Part shown: in pieces, positions 24,990-33,096 of the stretch
How the letters are laid out: every line of letters starts with the position of its first letter
How positions within the stretch are numbered: position 1 is the stretch's first letter
DNA from: a virus
IMG/VR virus record: IMGVR_UViG_3300025131_000114
Location: 1 to 40,331 of that record
Strand: one strand, 5' to 3'
Length of the DNA: 40,331 bases
Translations under genes and position numbers: made by a program
Notes under the pieces: model-generated
Told to the model about the DNA's origin: nothing
Database searches by the model: none
The model's input: only the letters and a program-made list of their open reading frames with translations

Positions 24990-27900
24990 GTGGCGACGTT
25001 CACGACGCCGGTTCTTCCCGGTAGAACCAAGGGTCTCGAAACTTCCAAGGAACGGTGGCGTCGCCGCGCTCAGGTGGCTATGGCGAACAACGTCCCGTTG
25101 GACATTGTTCAACAGGTTTACCTTTACGATCAGGAACGGGTAAACCGGGGCGGCAACCCGATGTCGGACCGCGAGGCTGCGGTGTCGATTCTTGGTGCTC
25201 AGGGTAAGGGTGGTGAAACGGGTCGGGTCGGCGGGTTCTTTGAGAACGCTGCTACCGATTTGCGGGACATTGTTCTCGGGTTGCCGCAACTACCGGGGTT
25301 TATTTTGAAGGAACCTGCGGCGATGGGCGACCCGGAAACCGGGTTGGGTGCTTCAGTTTCGGCTGGTTTGGAAGCCATGTCGGAGGGGGATTTCGGCAAG
25401 GGGATAGCGAAGATCGCTGGTGCTCCCGGTATCCGGTTGGTTCCCGGTTCGTTCACAGCGGAGATGCTGGGTGGTGGCTACGAGGGAGACAAGGGTCCGG
25501 GGGAACTCGCTAAGCATCCGTTGTTCACGTTCTTGGATTTGTTGCCGATCGCATCGAAGGCTGGTTTGACTGACGCGGCGTTGAGTCGTCTCACTGGTTC
25601 CAGCCCGTGGAAGCGTGCCGCTCAGAATCTGGAGAACCGTGGTTGGGGTCGTTCCGCTACGCAAACGGCTCGTGAGTTCCGCAAGGGTCAACGCCTCGCC
25701 GAGGAGGGTGTGATCGGCGAGGCGTCGCTGGGCAGGCCCGGTGTCGGTACTCACACCGAACTTCAGGAACATCTTCTCAACTGGGCCGACACGTTCGACG
25801 ACGCGGAGATGACGGCAACGTGGGATTATTTGGAGCAGGGCCATTGGAAGTCTGGCGGTGCGCCACCTAAGTGGGCGGTCGATTCCAACCGCGGTGATGC
25901 GTGGTCGTCGATGGTTGAGGACGCTAAGGCGATGGGCGACTGGTACGGCAAGCACGGTGAGGTAACTGGTGAAGTGTTGTCGGTCAACGGCGAGTTGTTC
26001 CCGAATACTCCTGCTGTCCGCAAGCATCTGAAAGACATTCAGGAGGCTAAGGGAGGGAAGAAGAAGACCGGCAAGTCGCAGGAAACTACCGAAGCGAGAC
26101 GTGTTCGTGCGGAAACGGTTCATGCTGAAACAACAGCGAAGATCGCCGATTTGGAGTCGTCGTTGTCTGTTGTTGATGCTGTCCGGTTCTCCGATGAGAT
26201 AACAGAAGCGGTTACCAGCACTGAACGGTTGGTGATGCCTGATTTGGGTCAAGCCGATGATGTGGCGAAGGCTGAACGGGTGCTTCAGTCTGACACGGAC
26301 GCTGCGTCTCGGTTGGCTCCAACTAAGAGCCATGTCGTTGAGGAGACGGCGTGGCCTGACGATGTGGCTCCGCTGCGTTCCGGCGAGTCTGCCTATTTGG
26401 CCGGGGAGAGGTCTCCTGCGTTTGAAGGCGAGTCGGTTGTTACGAAGCGTGCTGGCCGGGCGCCTTCAACCGAGGAGGGCCAGTTGTTGCAGGTCCGCCA
26501 GAAGTTGGATGGCGAAGTTGTCGCTGAACGGGCCGCTGAGGTTGTGGATCGGCGTGTCGCTGCTCAGGAACAGTTGAATCGGGTTGTGGTGGAGCGTCGG
26601 TTGACTCCGGCTCAGGCTCGTAACGTGAAAGCGGCTGCTGAGGGGCGGTTGCATCCCGGTTCGTTGGAGGATCGTGTCCGCGCTTTGAACGACCAGATGG
26701 GTGATGCTGCCGTGAATCTAGATGAGACGATCACGGTGCCGCGGTTGGATCGGTTGGGCCGCGATGTCGAGGTGAAGATGACCCGGTTGGCGTACGAGGT
26801 CGACGAGTTGAAGGCGGGGGGTTGGGAAAACAAGGTTGTTGATGGTGAAGCGTTTTCTCGGGAACCGTCGAAGTCTCGTGTAGCAAAGTTGGTTCGCCGG
26901 TCGCTGAAGAAACGTCGTGCGTCGTTGTTGGCTGCTGCCGACGAGGCTGGTGCGTTCCGTGTGGGGACACCGGAGGCTGCTGAGGCTGTCCGGGTTCGCA
27001 TCAGCAGCACCATCAATGATGACATCGCCGATTTGTTGGATCGGCACATAACCGACGAGGCAACTATTCGGGTTGCTAAGGGCCACGACCCGTCTGATTA
27101 CCGCATCGACCCTGTGACGAGTCGTCCACGCCCCGGCGACAGTTATCCAACAAGGTTGACGAGTCGGGAAAAGGACATGATTCGCACGGGTCGTGGAACC
27201 CGACGTGTGGTCGATGAGAAGGGAACTACGTGGGAGGTGTACGAGTTCGACCCGACGATTGAGGTGTCGAGTTGGGGTGCCCGTCGAACCCTTTCGGAAG
27301 AGTTCGCTGCGGCTGAGGGTGAAGTTGTTCACGGCAACACAGCGTTCAGAAACTTTTCCGATGAGGCGTTGGACAAGTTGTCAGCGATTGACGACTGGAC
27401 CGAGTTGGATGCCGCCCAGTTCGTGGAGTCGGAACGCGCCGGGTTGACGGCCGACGCAGTAGATCAGATCACTGTCGATTTGTTGGATGCTGCAACTGTC
27501 GACGCTGCCGAAGCGTTTGTCATGGTGGAGGGGCGGCCTGTGTCGGTGGCTGCGTTGCGTGTGTTGGATCGTGCCGCTGAGATTCTTCCTGAACGGTTGG
27601 CTGAGATGGTGCCCCGTAGCCCTGAGTGGGAACCGATCCGGCAGATGGCCGAAGGAGATTTTGTAAAGCCCGGTGTTTCCATCGTTGAGTCTTCGTCTTC
27701 TCAGGCTGGCCGGTTGGCAGAAAACACTGCCCATTTGGCGCAGATAGACGAACGTATCGCAGCGTTGGAGTCTGGTGCGAAGGCTGCGTCTGTTCCTGCC
27801 GACGATGTGTTGCAGGCGGAACTGGCGTTGAATCGGGCCACGGAGATGGAGTCGCAACTTCAGTCTCGTATCGAGGCGGTGAAGTCGGGGGAGGCGCAGC

Positions 27901-30782
27901 CGGGGTTACGTGAAGTAAAGGAGACTTTGGCCCGCCACCCGGATGAGGCTGCGTTGAGGCAGTTGTACGACCAGTTGGATGACATAGATTCACAGGGCAT
28001 CAGCCACCCGTTGTTTAGTGTCCGTGACGATTTGGCTGCTGCTGCGGCGGAACTGGAATCCGCTGGTATACGTGTGAAGCCGTCGCCGGTGAAGTCGAAG
28101 GCGTTGCTGGCGACACGTAAGGCTCGCACGGTCACCGATCCGGGTGACCCAGCGGGGTACAAGGTTGCTGCGGCGCGTAAAAAGTCAACATCTAAAAAGG
28201 TGGATTCGGCTCGGAAACGCAAGGCACGTATCGACACGGCGTTTTCGAACCTCAAAGCAGGGATGGTTGGAACGGTCGACAATCCCGGTCCGTTGCGTAA
28301 AGCAGAGGTTGCTGCCCGCACCGGCGATTACACAGCGGCCCGGCAGCATCTTCGCACGGCGCGAAACAAACTTGGTTCGAAAACGATGGACGAAGTTCGC
28401 CGTCTCGCTTCCACCAAGTCGCCTGTGTTGGCTGATGAACTGGCCCGCATCGAGTCTCGTATCGAAGCGGTGTATGCAGATATGCCTACAAATCAGTCGC
28501 TCAAAACGGCGCGGAACAGTTTGGCGGGGGCACGTTTGCGGTTGGCGAAGTCCGCTAAGGCTATCGAAACTGGGATGGCTGATGAGTCTCGGTTGGTGGG
28601 GAAGATCGCCGACGAGATGACTGAAGCGGAGATTGCTGCGACGAAGTGGGCTAGCGGCATAAGGAATCTGCCTGCCCGGTTGCAGCCGATGTATAACCGG
28701 GTGTTGAGTTCGTTGCTGGCTAGGCGTTTGTCGTCCCCGTCGGTGTCTGACAATGCCACACGCAAGTTGACGTTCGGCAAGTACAAGGAGGCTGCGAAGG
28801 CTGCTGGTGTTCCTGAAAAAGAGTTCCGGCTTCTGGAACGTGAGGCGTTTGACACGGTGGCGTCGTTGCGGAAAGCGGGTTACGAACCGGTGTGGTTGCC
28901 GCATCGCCAAGTTGGTAACCGTGGCCGCGCTCCGGGGAAACTGTTCGGCCAAAAGATTGTTACTCCGTCGATGTTCAAGCAGCGGTACCTCAACCCGGAG
29001 CCTTACATCCGCAACCTCGCTGTCGCGTTTGAACAGAACTCTGCTGATTTTATTAGACGCACCGCTACCGAGGCTTTGTATTTCGGAGACGAGGCTGCTG
29101 GTTTGACCGGGTTGTTCAACATGTTCGGCAAGACTTGGGACGACTTGATGGACATGTATTCCGACGAGATTGCGTCTCAGCGTGCAAAGCAGCCGCATGT
29201 TCCTCCGGAAAACATTGCTCAACGGGTTATCCGTAAGGACTGGGCCACGGTAAACCCGACGAAATGGGGGCTGAGTGAGAAGTGGGCGCCGCAGTCGAAG
29301 ATCAAGTACCGCCGACGCGGGTTGGGTACCGACCCTGAGGATGCGAAGGTGGCGATCGACAACATTTACATGCCGCGGGGTGTTTCAGCCACGGTCGAGG
29401 GGATGCAGAAAACCGGCGGGTTGATACCGTTTCGCAATACTTACGATCAGGTAATGGACGTGTTTCGTGTGTCTGCGTTGGCGTTGTCTCCCCGGTTCTT
29501 GGTTTACAACGCTGTGGGCGGTATGGCGATGTTGATGGCTCGCACCGATCCGACGGTGCTGCGGCACCTGCAACGTGCGAAGAAGATGGTCGACGACGGT
29601 GAACTGCCGCCCGAGATTTCTACTGGTGCTGCGATGGTCGACCCGGATTTGACGAAGGCGTTCACGCAGGACATTTCAAGGCTCGCTACTGACAAGCGCA
29701 CAGGGTTTATGTGGGGTATCGGCGAGGGTCGTTGGTTGGGGGAAACGCTTCGCAACGTGCAGAAGGCTGCGAACAAGTCGTTTCAAATCAACGAATGGTT
29801 CGACAACGTGTACCGGGCTATGGCTTATCTCGACGAGTCAGACAAGGCGTTGGCGCGGGGTGCTACGGCTACGGAGGCTGCCGAGTCTGGCATCAAGTTG
29901 GCGAACAAGATTCTGCAAGATTGGGATGCGATGCTTCCGTGGGAGCGCACAATCATGCGTCGCGTGTTCCCGTTCTACGGCTGGATGAAGCATGTGTTGA
30001 AGTACACGTTCACGTTGCCGTATGACCATCCGATGCGGGTATCGGTGTTGACCAACTTTGCTGCGAACGAGATGGAAGATTACCGGGAGGGGATTCCTCA
30101 GTGGATGGCGTCCACGTTCTTTATCGGCAAGGAAGGACCAGACACGAAGCAGTGGTCGGTGAACATGCGGTCAGCCAACCCGTGGGCCGATGTGGCCCGG
30201 TACGCCGACTTTGATTCACGCGAGTACGGGTCTGGTGTGGTCCTCGGGTTTTTGACGCAGATGTCTCCGATCGCGTCGAGTGTGATGGAGTCGATGGGTG
30301 TCAGCCCAATGTCTGGTCGTGCCCGGTTGTACCCGGAGATGTCGTATGACCCGGAGACGGGGCGGTTGAGGTCGACGGCTCCCAGCATTCTTCATTCGTT
30401 GCCAAAGGCGATTGTCCCTCAGGTTGAGGGGGTCGCTGGCCTCGTCGAGTTGGCTGGCATCAGTTCAGGTAGTAGAGAACTTCGCAACATGCGGGTCAAC
30501 AACCCGGATGCGTTTGTTGCCCGTATCTGGTCGTCGTTCGGGTTGCCGTTTGCGCCTCGTAGACGGTCGCGTTCGTTCGAGTTGCAGAAGTCTGCGTTGG
30601 CTCGTGAACAGGCTGCTGGTGACGCGGTGAATCGGGCGTTGCGTACAGGCGACTGGGGTGATGCGCTAGGATACGAACAGGCGCGGATACGTGGCCAAGT
30701 GTTCAAGGTCGACAATCTGTATGCGCTGGCAAAACGCAACCCAGAACTATTGGAGGTGATCTTGAGTGCCTCGAGTCGGTGA
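24990..30782 (+). CDS. Giant internal virion protein (1930 residues)
   Basis: The largest protein in the window, mainly helical and charged, with long coiled-coil-like sections (residues about 360-560 and 960-1200). Residues about 1470-1690 contain a hydrophobic, Trp/Pro-rich region (VSALALSPRFLVYNAVGG, then TIMRRVFPFYGWMKHVLKY). Similar C-terminal regions occur in phage polyvalent or internal core proteins (large polyvalent protein associated type). It is probably packed in the head and ejected, like T7 gp16, which it exceeds in length. No catalytic motif is evident. Start GTG 24990, six bases after the prior stop; its end overlaps the small basic gene by 17 bases. Confidence 0.68.
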   Translation: MATFTTPVLPGRTKGLETSKERWRRRAQVAMANNVPLDIVQQVYLYDQERVNRGGNPMSDREAAVSILGAQGKGGETGRVGGFFENAATDLRDIVLGLPQLPGFILKEPAAMGDPETGLGASVSAGLEAMSEGDFGKGIAKIAGAPGIRLVPGSFTAEMLGGGYEGDKGPGELAKHPLFTFLDLLPIASKAGLTDAALSRLTGSSPWKRAAQNLENRGWGRSATQTAREFRKGQRLAEEGVIGEASLGRPGVGTHTELQEHLLNWADTFDDAEMTATWDYLEQGHWKSGGAPPKWAVDSNRGDAWSSMVEDAKAMGDWYGKHGEVTGEVLSVNGELFPNTPAVRKHLKDIQEAKGGKKKTGKSQETTEARRVRAETVHAETTAKIADLESSLSVVDAVRFSDEITEAVTSTERLVMPDLGQADDVAKAERVLQSDTDAASRLAPTKSHVVEETAWPDDVAPLRSGESAYLAGERSPAFEGESVVTKRAGRAPSTEEGQLLQVRQKLDGEVVAERAAEVVDRRVAAQEQLNRVVVERRLTPAQARNVKAAAEGRLHPGSLEDRVRALNDQMGDAAVNLDETITVPRLDRLGRDVEVKMTRLAYEVDELKAGGWENKVVDGEAFSREPSKSRVAKLVRRSLKKRRASLLAAADEAGAFRVGTPEAAEAVRVRISSTINDDIADLLDRHITDEATIRVAKGHDPSDYRIDPVTSRPRPGDSYPTRLTSREKDMIRTGRGTRRVVDEKGTTWEVYEFDPTIEVSSWGARRTLSEEFAAAEGEVVHGNTAFRNFSDEALDKLSAIDDWTELDAAQFVESERAGLTADAVDQITVDLLDAATVDAAEAFVMVEGRPVSVAALRVLDRAAEILPERLAEMVPRSPEWEPIRQMAEGDFVKPGVSIVESSSSQAGRLAENTAHLAQIDERIAALESGAKAASVPADDVLQAELALNRATEMESQLQSRIEAVKSGEAQPGLREVKETLARHPDEAALRQLYDQLDDIDSQGISHPLFSVRDDLAAAAAELESAGIRVKPSPVKSKALLATRKARTVTDPGDPAGYKVAAARKKSTSKKVDSARKRKARIDTAFSNLKAGMVGTVDNPGPLRKAEVAARTGDYTAARQHLRTARNKLGSKTMDEVRRLASTKSPVLADELARIESRIEAVYADMPTNQSLKTARNSLAGARLRLAKSAKAIETGMADESRLVGKIADEMTEAEIAATKWASGIRNLPARLQPMYNRVLSSLLARRLSSPSVSDNATRKLTFGKYKEAAKAAGVPEKEFRLLEREAFDTVASLRKAGYEPVWLPHRQVGNRGRAPGKLFGQKIVTPSMFKQRYLNPEPYIRNLAVAFEQNSADFIRRTATEALYFGDEAAGLTGLFNMFGKTWDDLMDMYSDEIASQRAKQPHVPPENIAQRVIRKDWATVNPTKWGLSEKWAPQSKIKYRRRGLGTDPEDAKVAIDNIYMPRGVSATVEGMQKTGGLIPFRNTYDQVMDVFRVSALALSPRFLVYNAVGGMAMLMARTDPTVLRHLQRAKKMVDDGELPPEISTGAAMVDPDLTKAFTQDISRLATDKRTGFMWGIGEGRWLGETLRNVQKAANKSFQINEWFDNVYRAMAYLDESDKALARGATATEAAESGIKLANKILQDWDAMLPWERTIMRRVFPFYGWMKHVLKYTFTLPYDHPMRVSVLTNFAANEMEDYREGIPQWMASTFFIGKEGPDTKQWSVNMRSANPWADVARYADFDSREYGSGVVLGFLTQMSPIASSVMESMGVSPMSGRARLYPEMSYDPETGRLRSTAPSILHSLPKAIVPQVEGVAGLVELAGISSGSRELRNMRVNNPDAFVARIWSSFGLPFAPRRRSRSFELQKSALAREQAAGDAVNRALRTGDWGDALGYEQARIRGQVFKVDNLYALAKRNPELLEVILSASSR

Positions 30783-30879
30783 TACACACTTCCCGTATAC
30801 GGCTAAGGGACGCAAGCAGGCTAAGTCTGCTGCGAAAAAGTCGGGCAAAAAGGTCGCCCATAAGAGAGGATCGTACTAA
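30766..30879 (+). CDS. 37-residue lysine-rich peptide
   Basis: Encoded from GTG 30766 with GGAGGT at 30752-30757, a strong and well-spaced ribosome site. After HFPYTAKGRK the chain is mostly Lys, Ala, Ser and Gly (AKSAAKKSGKKVAHKRGSY). Very small basic proteins of this type (FPYT followed by Lys-rich tail) occur near the ends of phage structural operons; DNA binding or packing is an obvious but unproven role. Its stop overlaps the holin start as TAATG. Confidence 0.65.
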   Translation: MPRVGDTHFPYTAKGRKQAKSAAKKSGKKVAHKRGSY

Positions 30880-31067
30880 TGAACTACCGAGACATACTTG
30901 AACGGGCTGTTGTCACGTTCGTGCAGGCTTTTCTGAGCGTGTTCGCGGTCGCCGATCTGGCTTCAGCCGAGGCTGCCGCGGTCGCCGGTGCTGCTGCTGT
31001 CCTCAGCCTCATCAAGGGCGTAGCGGCTTCCCAGTTCGGGGACGGTTCCCCATCTGCCCTGTCGTAA
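30879..31067 (+). CDS. Holin (r1t-like)
   Basis: A 62-residue protein with two hydrophobic segments (about residues 8-28 and 31-50, ASAEAAAVAGAAAVLSLIKG) and a short polar end. The pattern RAVVTFVQAFL followed by an Ala-rich helix and LIKGVAAS is typical of the phage r1t holin family, which opens the inner membrane to release endolysin. It is the last late gene; its 3' half overlaps the oppositely directed whiB gene by 105 bases. The endolysin is 12 kb upstream, an unusual separation. Confidence 0.82.
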   Translation: MNYRDILERAVVTFVQAFLSVFAVADLASAEAAAVAGAAAVLSLIKGVAASQFGDGSPSALS

Positions 31068-31334
31068 CTTGGCGGCAGCGTAATGCTTTAGTTCGCGGCG
31101 GTACCTGACTCGTTGACGGGCTGTGTACCCGCCCCATATGCCGAACTCTGATTCGAACTCAAGGGCGTAGTCGAGGCAGCAGTTGTTGACCGGGCATGTC
31201 CGACAGGTCGCGACGGCTTCCTGCTTGGTGTGGATGGAGAAGAACGTCTCCGAGTCCATGTCTTTGCAGGATGCCTGTTCACGCCACCATTCGCCGTCGG
31301 CTATCGCCCTGAGTCGTCGTTCAGAATGGTTCAA
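30963..31334 (-). CDS. whiB: WhiB-family transcriptional regulator
   Basis: A 123-residue protein with the four-cysteine Fe-S signature C23, C44, C47, C53 (C-x20-C-x2-C-x5-C; TCRTCPVNNC) and the family turn GIWGGYT at 65-71, followed by a basic region (RQRVRYRRELK). WhiB-like proteins bind a [4Fe-4S] cluster and the host main sigma factor; phage versions can block host whiB functions or regulate phage genes. Start is TTG 31334, since no ATG precedes C23; it overlaps the recT stop. The final 35 residues lie antisense to holin and may not be essential. Confidence 0.93.
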   Translation of the reverse strand: MNHSERRLRAIADGEWWREQASCKDMDSETFFSIHTKQEAVATCRTCPVNNCCLDYALEFESEFGIWGGYTARQRVRYRRELKHYAAAKLRQGRWGTVPELGSRYALDEAEDSSSTGDRGSLG

Positions 31335-32109
31335 CTTCCGCCGTCTGGTCTTTCACCCATGCGAGGGCGTCGTCTACTAGGGGCCGTTCGAGGTCGTCGA
31401 CGGGTCCAAACTTGTCGCGGAACTCGTCGCGCAGTTCCCGTGTCACTCCGGGTGCCGTCATACGTGACCTGATTTGCATTCGTTCCCCTTCTCCTGCTTT
31501 GATCTTAGTGACCACGGTGCCGGGGTTCAGGGATTCCCTTGCCTTGTCGATCGCTGCTTTAGTGGAAGGTGGAGGGGGTGGAGGGGGTGGTGGTGGTGCG
31601 CTATCCGCTGGTTCCTCGACGATCGGCGGCGACATCGACGACGCCACAGTGTCCCACTGCTCTTCTACGGTGGGGAGCGACACGTCGAACGCACGTCTGA
31701 GCGCCATGACTTCGGCGCATTTGACTGCCATCTCGGGTCCGTACTGTTTGTTCGACCCTGATTTGGCGTACCGGCCTCTGTATCGGAACGGATGCGACAT
31801 GTCCTTTCGGTACACTTCGACAACTGCCCACCATTCTTTGTCGTTATCACCTTCCTCCATGACGGCCAGCCCGTCGAGTTGGTGGGACTGGTGTGCCAGA
31901 TGCAGCAACCCGTCTCGTGTGACGTATGTGCTCTTGCCGGATTTGTTGCCGATGAGTACAACGTGTTTGAGTAGGGGGTCGAAGCCGTACCGGTTGCAGA
32001 CTTCGACGAGTGCATGTGTCGCCGTGTCGTTCGGGTTGAGTCCCAGATATTTGAGGACTTCCTCCTGCTTTTCTGGTGTGATGGCCGGGGCCTTCACTAT
32101 CGCTGTCAT
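31321..32109 (-). CDS. recT: RecT/Bet-family single-strand annealing protein
   Basis: A 262-residue recombinase that would anneal complementary single strands during phage recombination or replication. RecT-family traits are CNRYGFDPLLKHVVLIG (residues about 38-54), YVTRDGLLHLAHQSHQLDG (62-80) and KCAEVMALRRAFD (about 130-142). Then comes an unusual run of ten prolines (about 175-184) linking to a helical C-terminal part. Start ATG 32109 is preceded by GAAGGA and an A-rich tract. No partner exonuclease gene is seen in this window. It faces a divergent regulator gene. Confidence 0.85.
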   Translation of the reverse strand: MTAIVKAPAITPEKQEEVLKYLGLNPNDTATHALVEVCNRYGFDPLLKHVVLIGNKSGKSTYVTRDGLLHLAHQSHQLDGLAVMEEGDNDKEWWAVVEVYRKDMSHPFRYRGRYAKSGSNKQYGPEMAVKCAEVMALRRAFDVSLPTVEEQWDTVASSMSPPIVEEPADSAPPPPPPPPPPSTKAAIDKARESLNPGTVVTKIKAGEGERMQIRSRMTAPGVTRELRDEFRDKFGPVDDLERPLVDDALAWVKDQTAEVEPF

Positions 32110-32128
32110 TTTTTTTCCTTCTTTCCAC

Positions 32129-32165
32129 TTGTTGATCGTCTTGGATGAATGATAGTATCGAGGTG
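32129..32165 (+). promoter_or_regulatory. Possible promoter of the Cro-like gene (leaderless)
   Basis: TTGTTG at 32129-32134 and TAGTAT at 32153-32158 (18-base spacer) form a candidate sigma-70-type promoter pointing right. A transcript would begin near the GTG codon at 32165, seven bases after the -10, so the mRNA could be leaderless, a normal mode in actinobacteria. The same 55-base gap must hold the leftward recT promoter; ATACTA on the other strand offers TACTAT as a possible -10. Only sequence resemblance supports this. Confidence 0.45.
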
Positions 32166-32419
32166 TGACAGAGCCACAGCGTTTAGGTCAAGCCATGCCA
32201 GTTATCGCCACTCGTGGCCGACCGTCTGCTTTGCGGCAGATGATCGCCAAGTCTGGCGCCCCGATGTACTTCGTCGCGGGGGTGTCGGGGATAGACCCGT
32301 CCACGTTGTCGAAGTACGCCAACAGGCGTCTACCGATACGCCACCACCACATGCTCGCTTTATGCGGGGTGTTCGAATGCGACCCGGAAGACTTGATGGA
32401 TGAGGACGACTCCGAGTAG
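32165..32419 (+). CDS. Cro/XRE-like helix-turn-helix regulator
   Basis: An 84-residue protein with an HTH of the Cro/C1 type: ALRQMIAKSGAP, FVAGVSGIDPSTLSKYANR (recognition region about 39-54) and a closing LCGVFECDPEDLMD as in many XRE repressors. It is divergent from recT, the usual place for a phage repressor controlling the intergenic promoters. GTG 32165 is taken as the start; ATG 32194, with AGGT upstream, would remove 10 residues before the HTH. The lack of an integrase in view means lysogeny is not shown. Confidence 0.82.
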   Translation: MTEPQRLGQAMPVIATRGRPSALRQMIAKSGAPMYFVAGVSGIDPSTLSKYANRRLPIRHHHMLALCGVFECDPEDLMDEDDSE

Positions 32420-32783
32420 TTGGGAAGTTGTTCATTGCGAACGGCCGTTTACTCAAAACGGGTTGTACGGCCGGGGCAACCACTACACCCGGGCCAAACT
32501 GGTGAAGCCGTGGCGTGAGGCGTTTGCGTGGCTGGCTAAGAAAGCCCGCATCCCGCACATGGACAGGTGTCTGATTGTTGCCACACCCCACTTGTCTGAC
32601 AACAGGTTGCAGGACACAGGTGCGTGTTTCCCTGCGGTAAAGGCTGCGATCGACGGGTTGGTCGACGCAGGGGTTCTCGACGATGACGGACCCGAGCATG
32701 TCACCGAGTTACGTTTCTTCCGACCAGTCGGCAAGTCCGACCTCGGCAACGCTTTGGTTGTAGAAGTCCACCGACTCGCGTAA
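32400..32783 (+). CDS. RusA-like Holliday junction resolvase (putative)
   Basis: A 127-residue protein resembling RusA-type endonucleases: FTQNGLYGRGNHYTRAKLVK and a Trp-rich helix at the start, then DTGACFPAVKAAIDGLVDAG followed by VLDDDGPEHV, which parallels the RusA D-x-D-N ... K ... DGL ... DD pattern with some differences. Resolvases cut branched recombination and packaging intermediates, which fits its place near recT. It overlaps the Cro-like gene by 20 bases and is the end of the only rightward pair in this arm. Confidence 0.7.
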   Translation: MRTTPSSWEVVHCERPFTQNGLYGRGNHYTRAKLVKPWREAFAWLAKKARIPHMDRCLIVATPHLSDNRLQDTGACFPAVKAAIDGLVDAGVLDDDGPEHVTELRFFRPVGKSDLGNALVVEVHRLA

Positions 32784-32891
32784 CGAGCAGCAGCACTCAC
32801 GTCTGCCTTCGTTGTCGTAGCAGGATCGTTTATGTGCCCACTTCGTGGAGGGCGATTTCCATTCCGAGTCCACAGATTTGTTCTTCGACAC
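32709..32891 (-). CDS. Doubtful small Cys-containing protein
   Basis: A possible 60-residue gene from GTG 32891, with GAAGGAG suitably upstream and a Cys cluster (RRECCCSL). It overlaps the 88-residue gene to its right by 62 bases and the rusA-like gene (opposite strand) by 75 bases, so it may be spurious. Included because the 46 bases between those genes are otherwise empty and the ribosome site is good. Confidence 0.25.
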   Translation of the reverse strand: MSKNKSVDSEWKSPSTKWAHKRSCYDNEGRRECCCSLRESVDFYNQSVAEVGLADWSEET

Positions 32892-33096
32892 TCAACATTG
32901 CTCCTTCGTCGTTGTTCACGTTGCTTATCCATTCCATTTGCTCGAGCATCCACACGGTTTGCACCGCCGCGACCTGGGCTAGTTGGGTGGAGTCAAGTTC
33001 TTCTAACAGGCTGCGTGTACCTGATCGGCTGAACGACTGGTCGTGGTCCCACGCTGCCCGCAGCAGACCTACAGCGATTTTCCCTGCTTGTATCAC
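32830..33096 (-). CDS. Small helical protein
   Basis: An 88-residue acidic helical protein (SLLEELDSTQLAQVAAVQTV, then VWMLEQMEWISNVN). GTG 33096 is chosen because it overlaps the methylase stop as GTGA, matching the other junctions of this operon; ATG 33153, with AGAGGA upstream, would add 19 residues but overlap the methylase by 61 bases. No family is recognised; phage proteins of this form are common in host-takeover regions. Confidence 0.5.
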   Translation of the reverse strand: MIQAGKIAVGLLRAAWDHDQSFSRSGTRSLLEELDSTQLAQVAAVQTVWMLEQMEWISNVNNDEGAMLSVEEQICGLGMEIALHEVGT

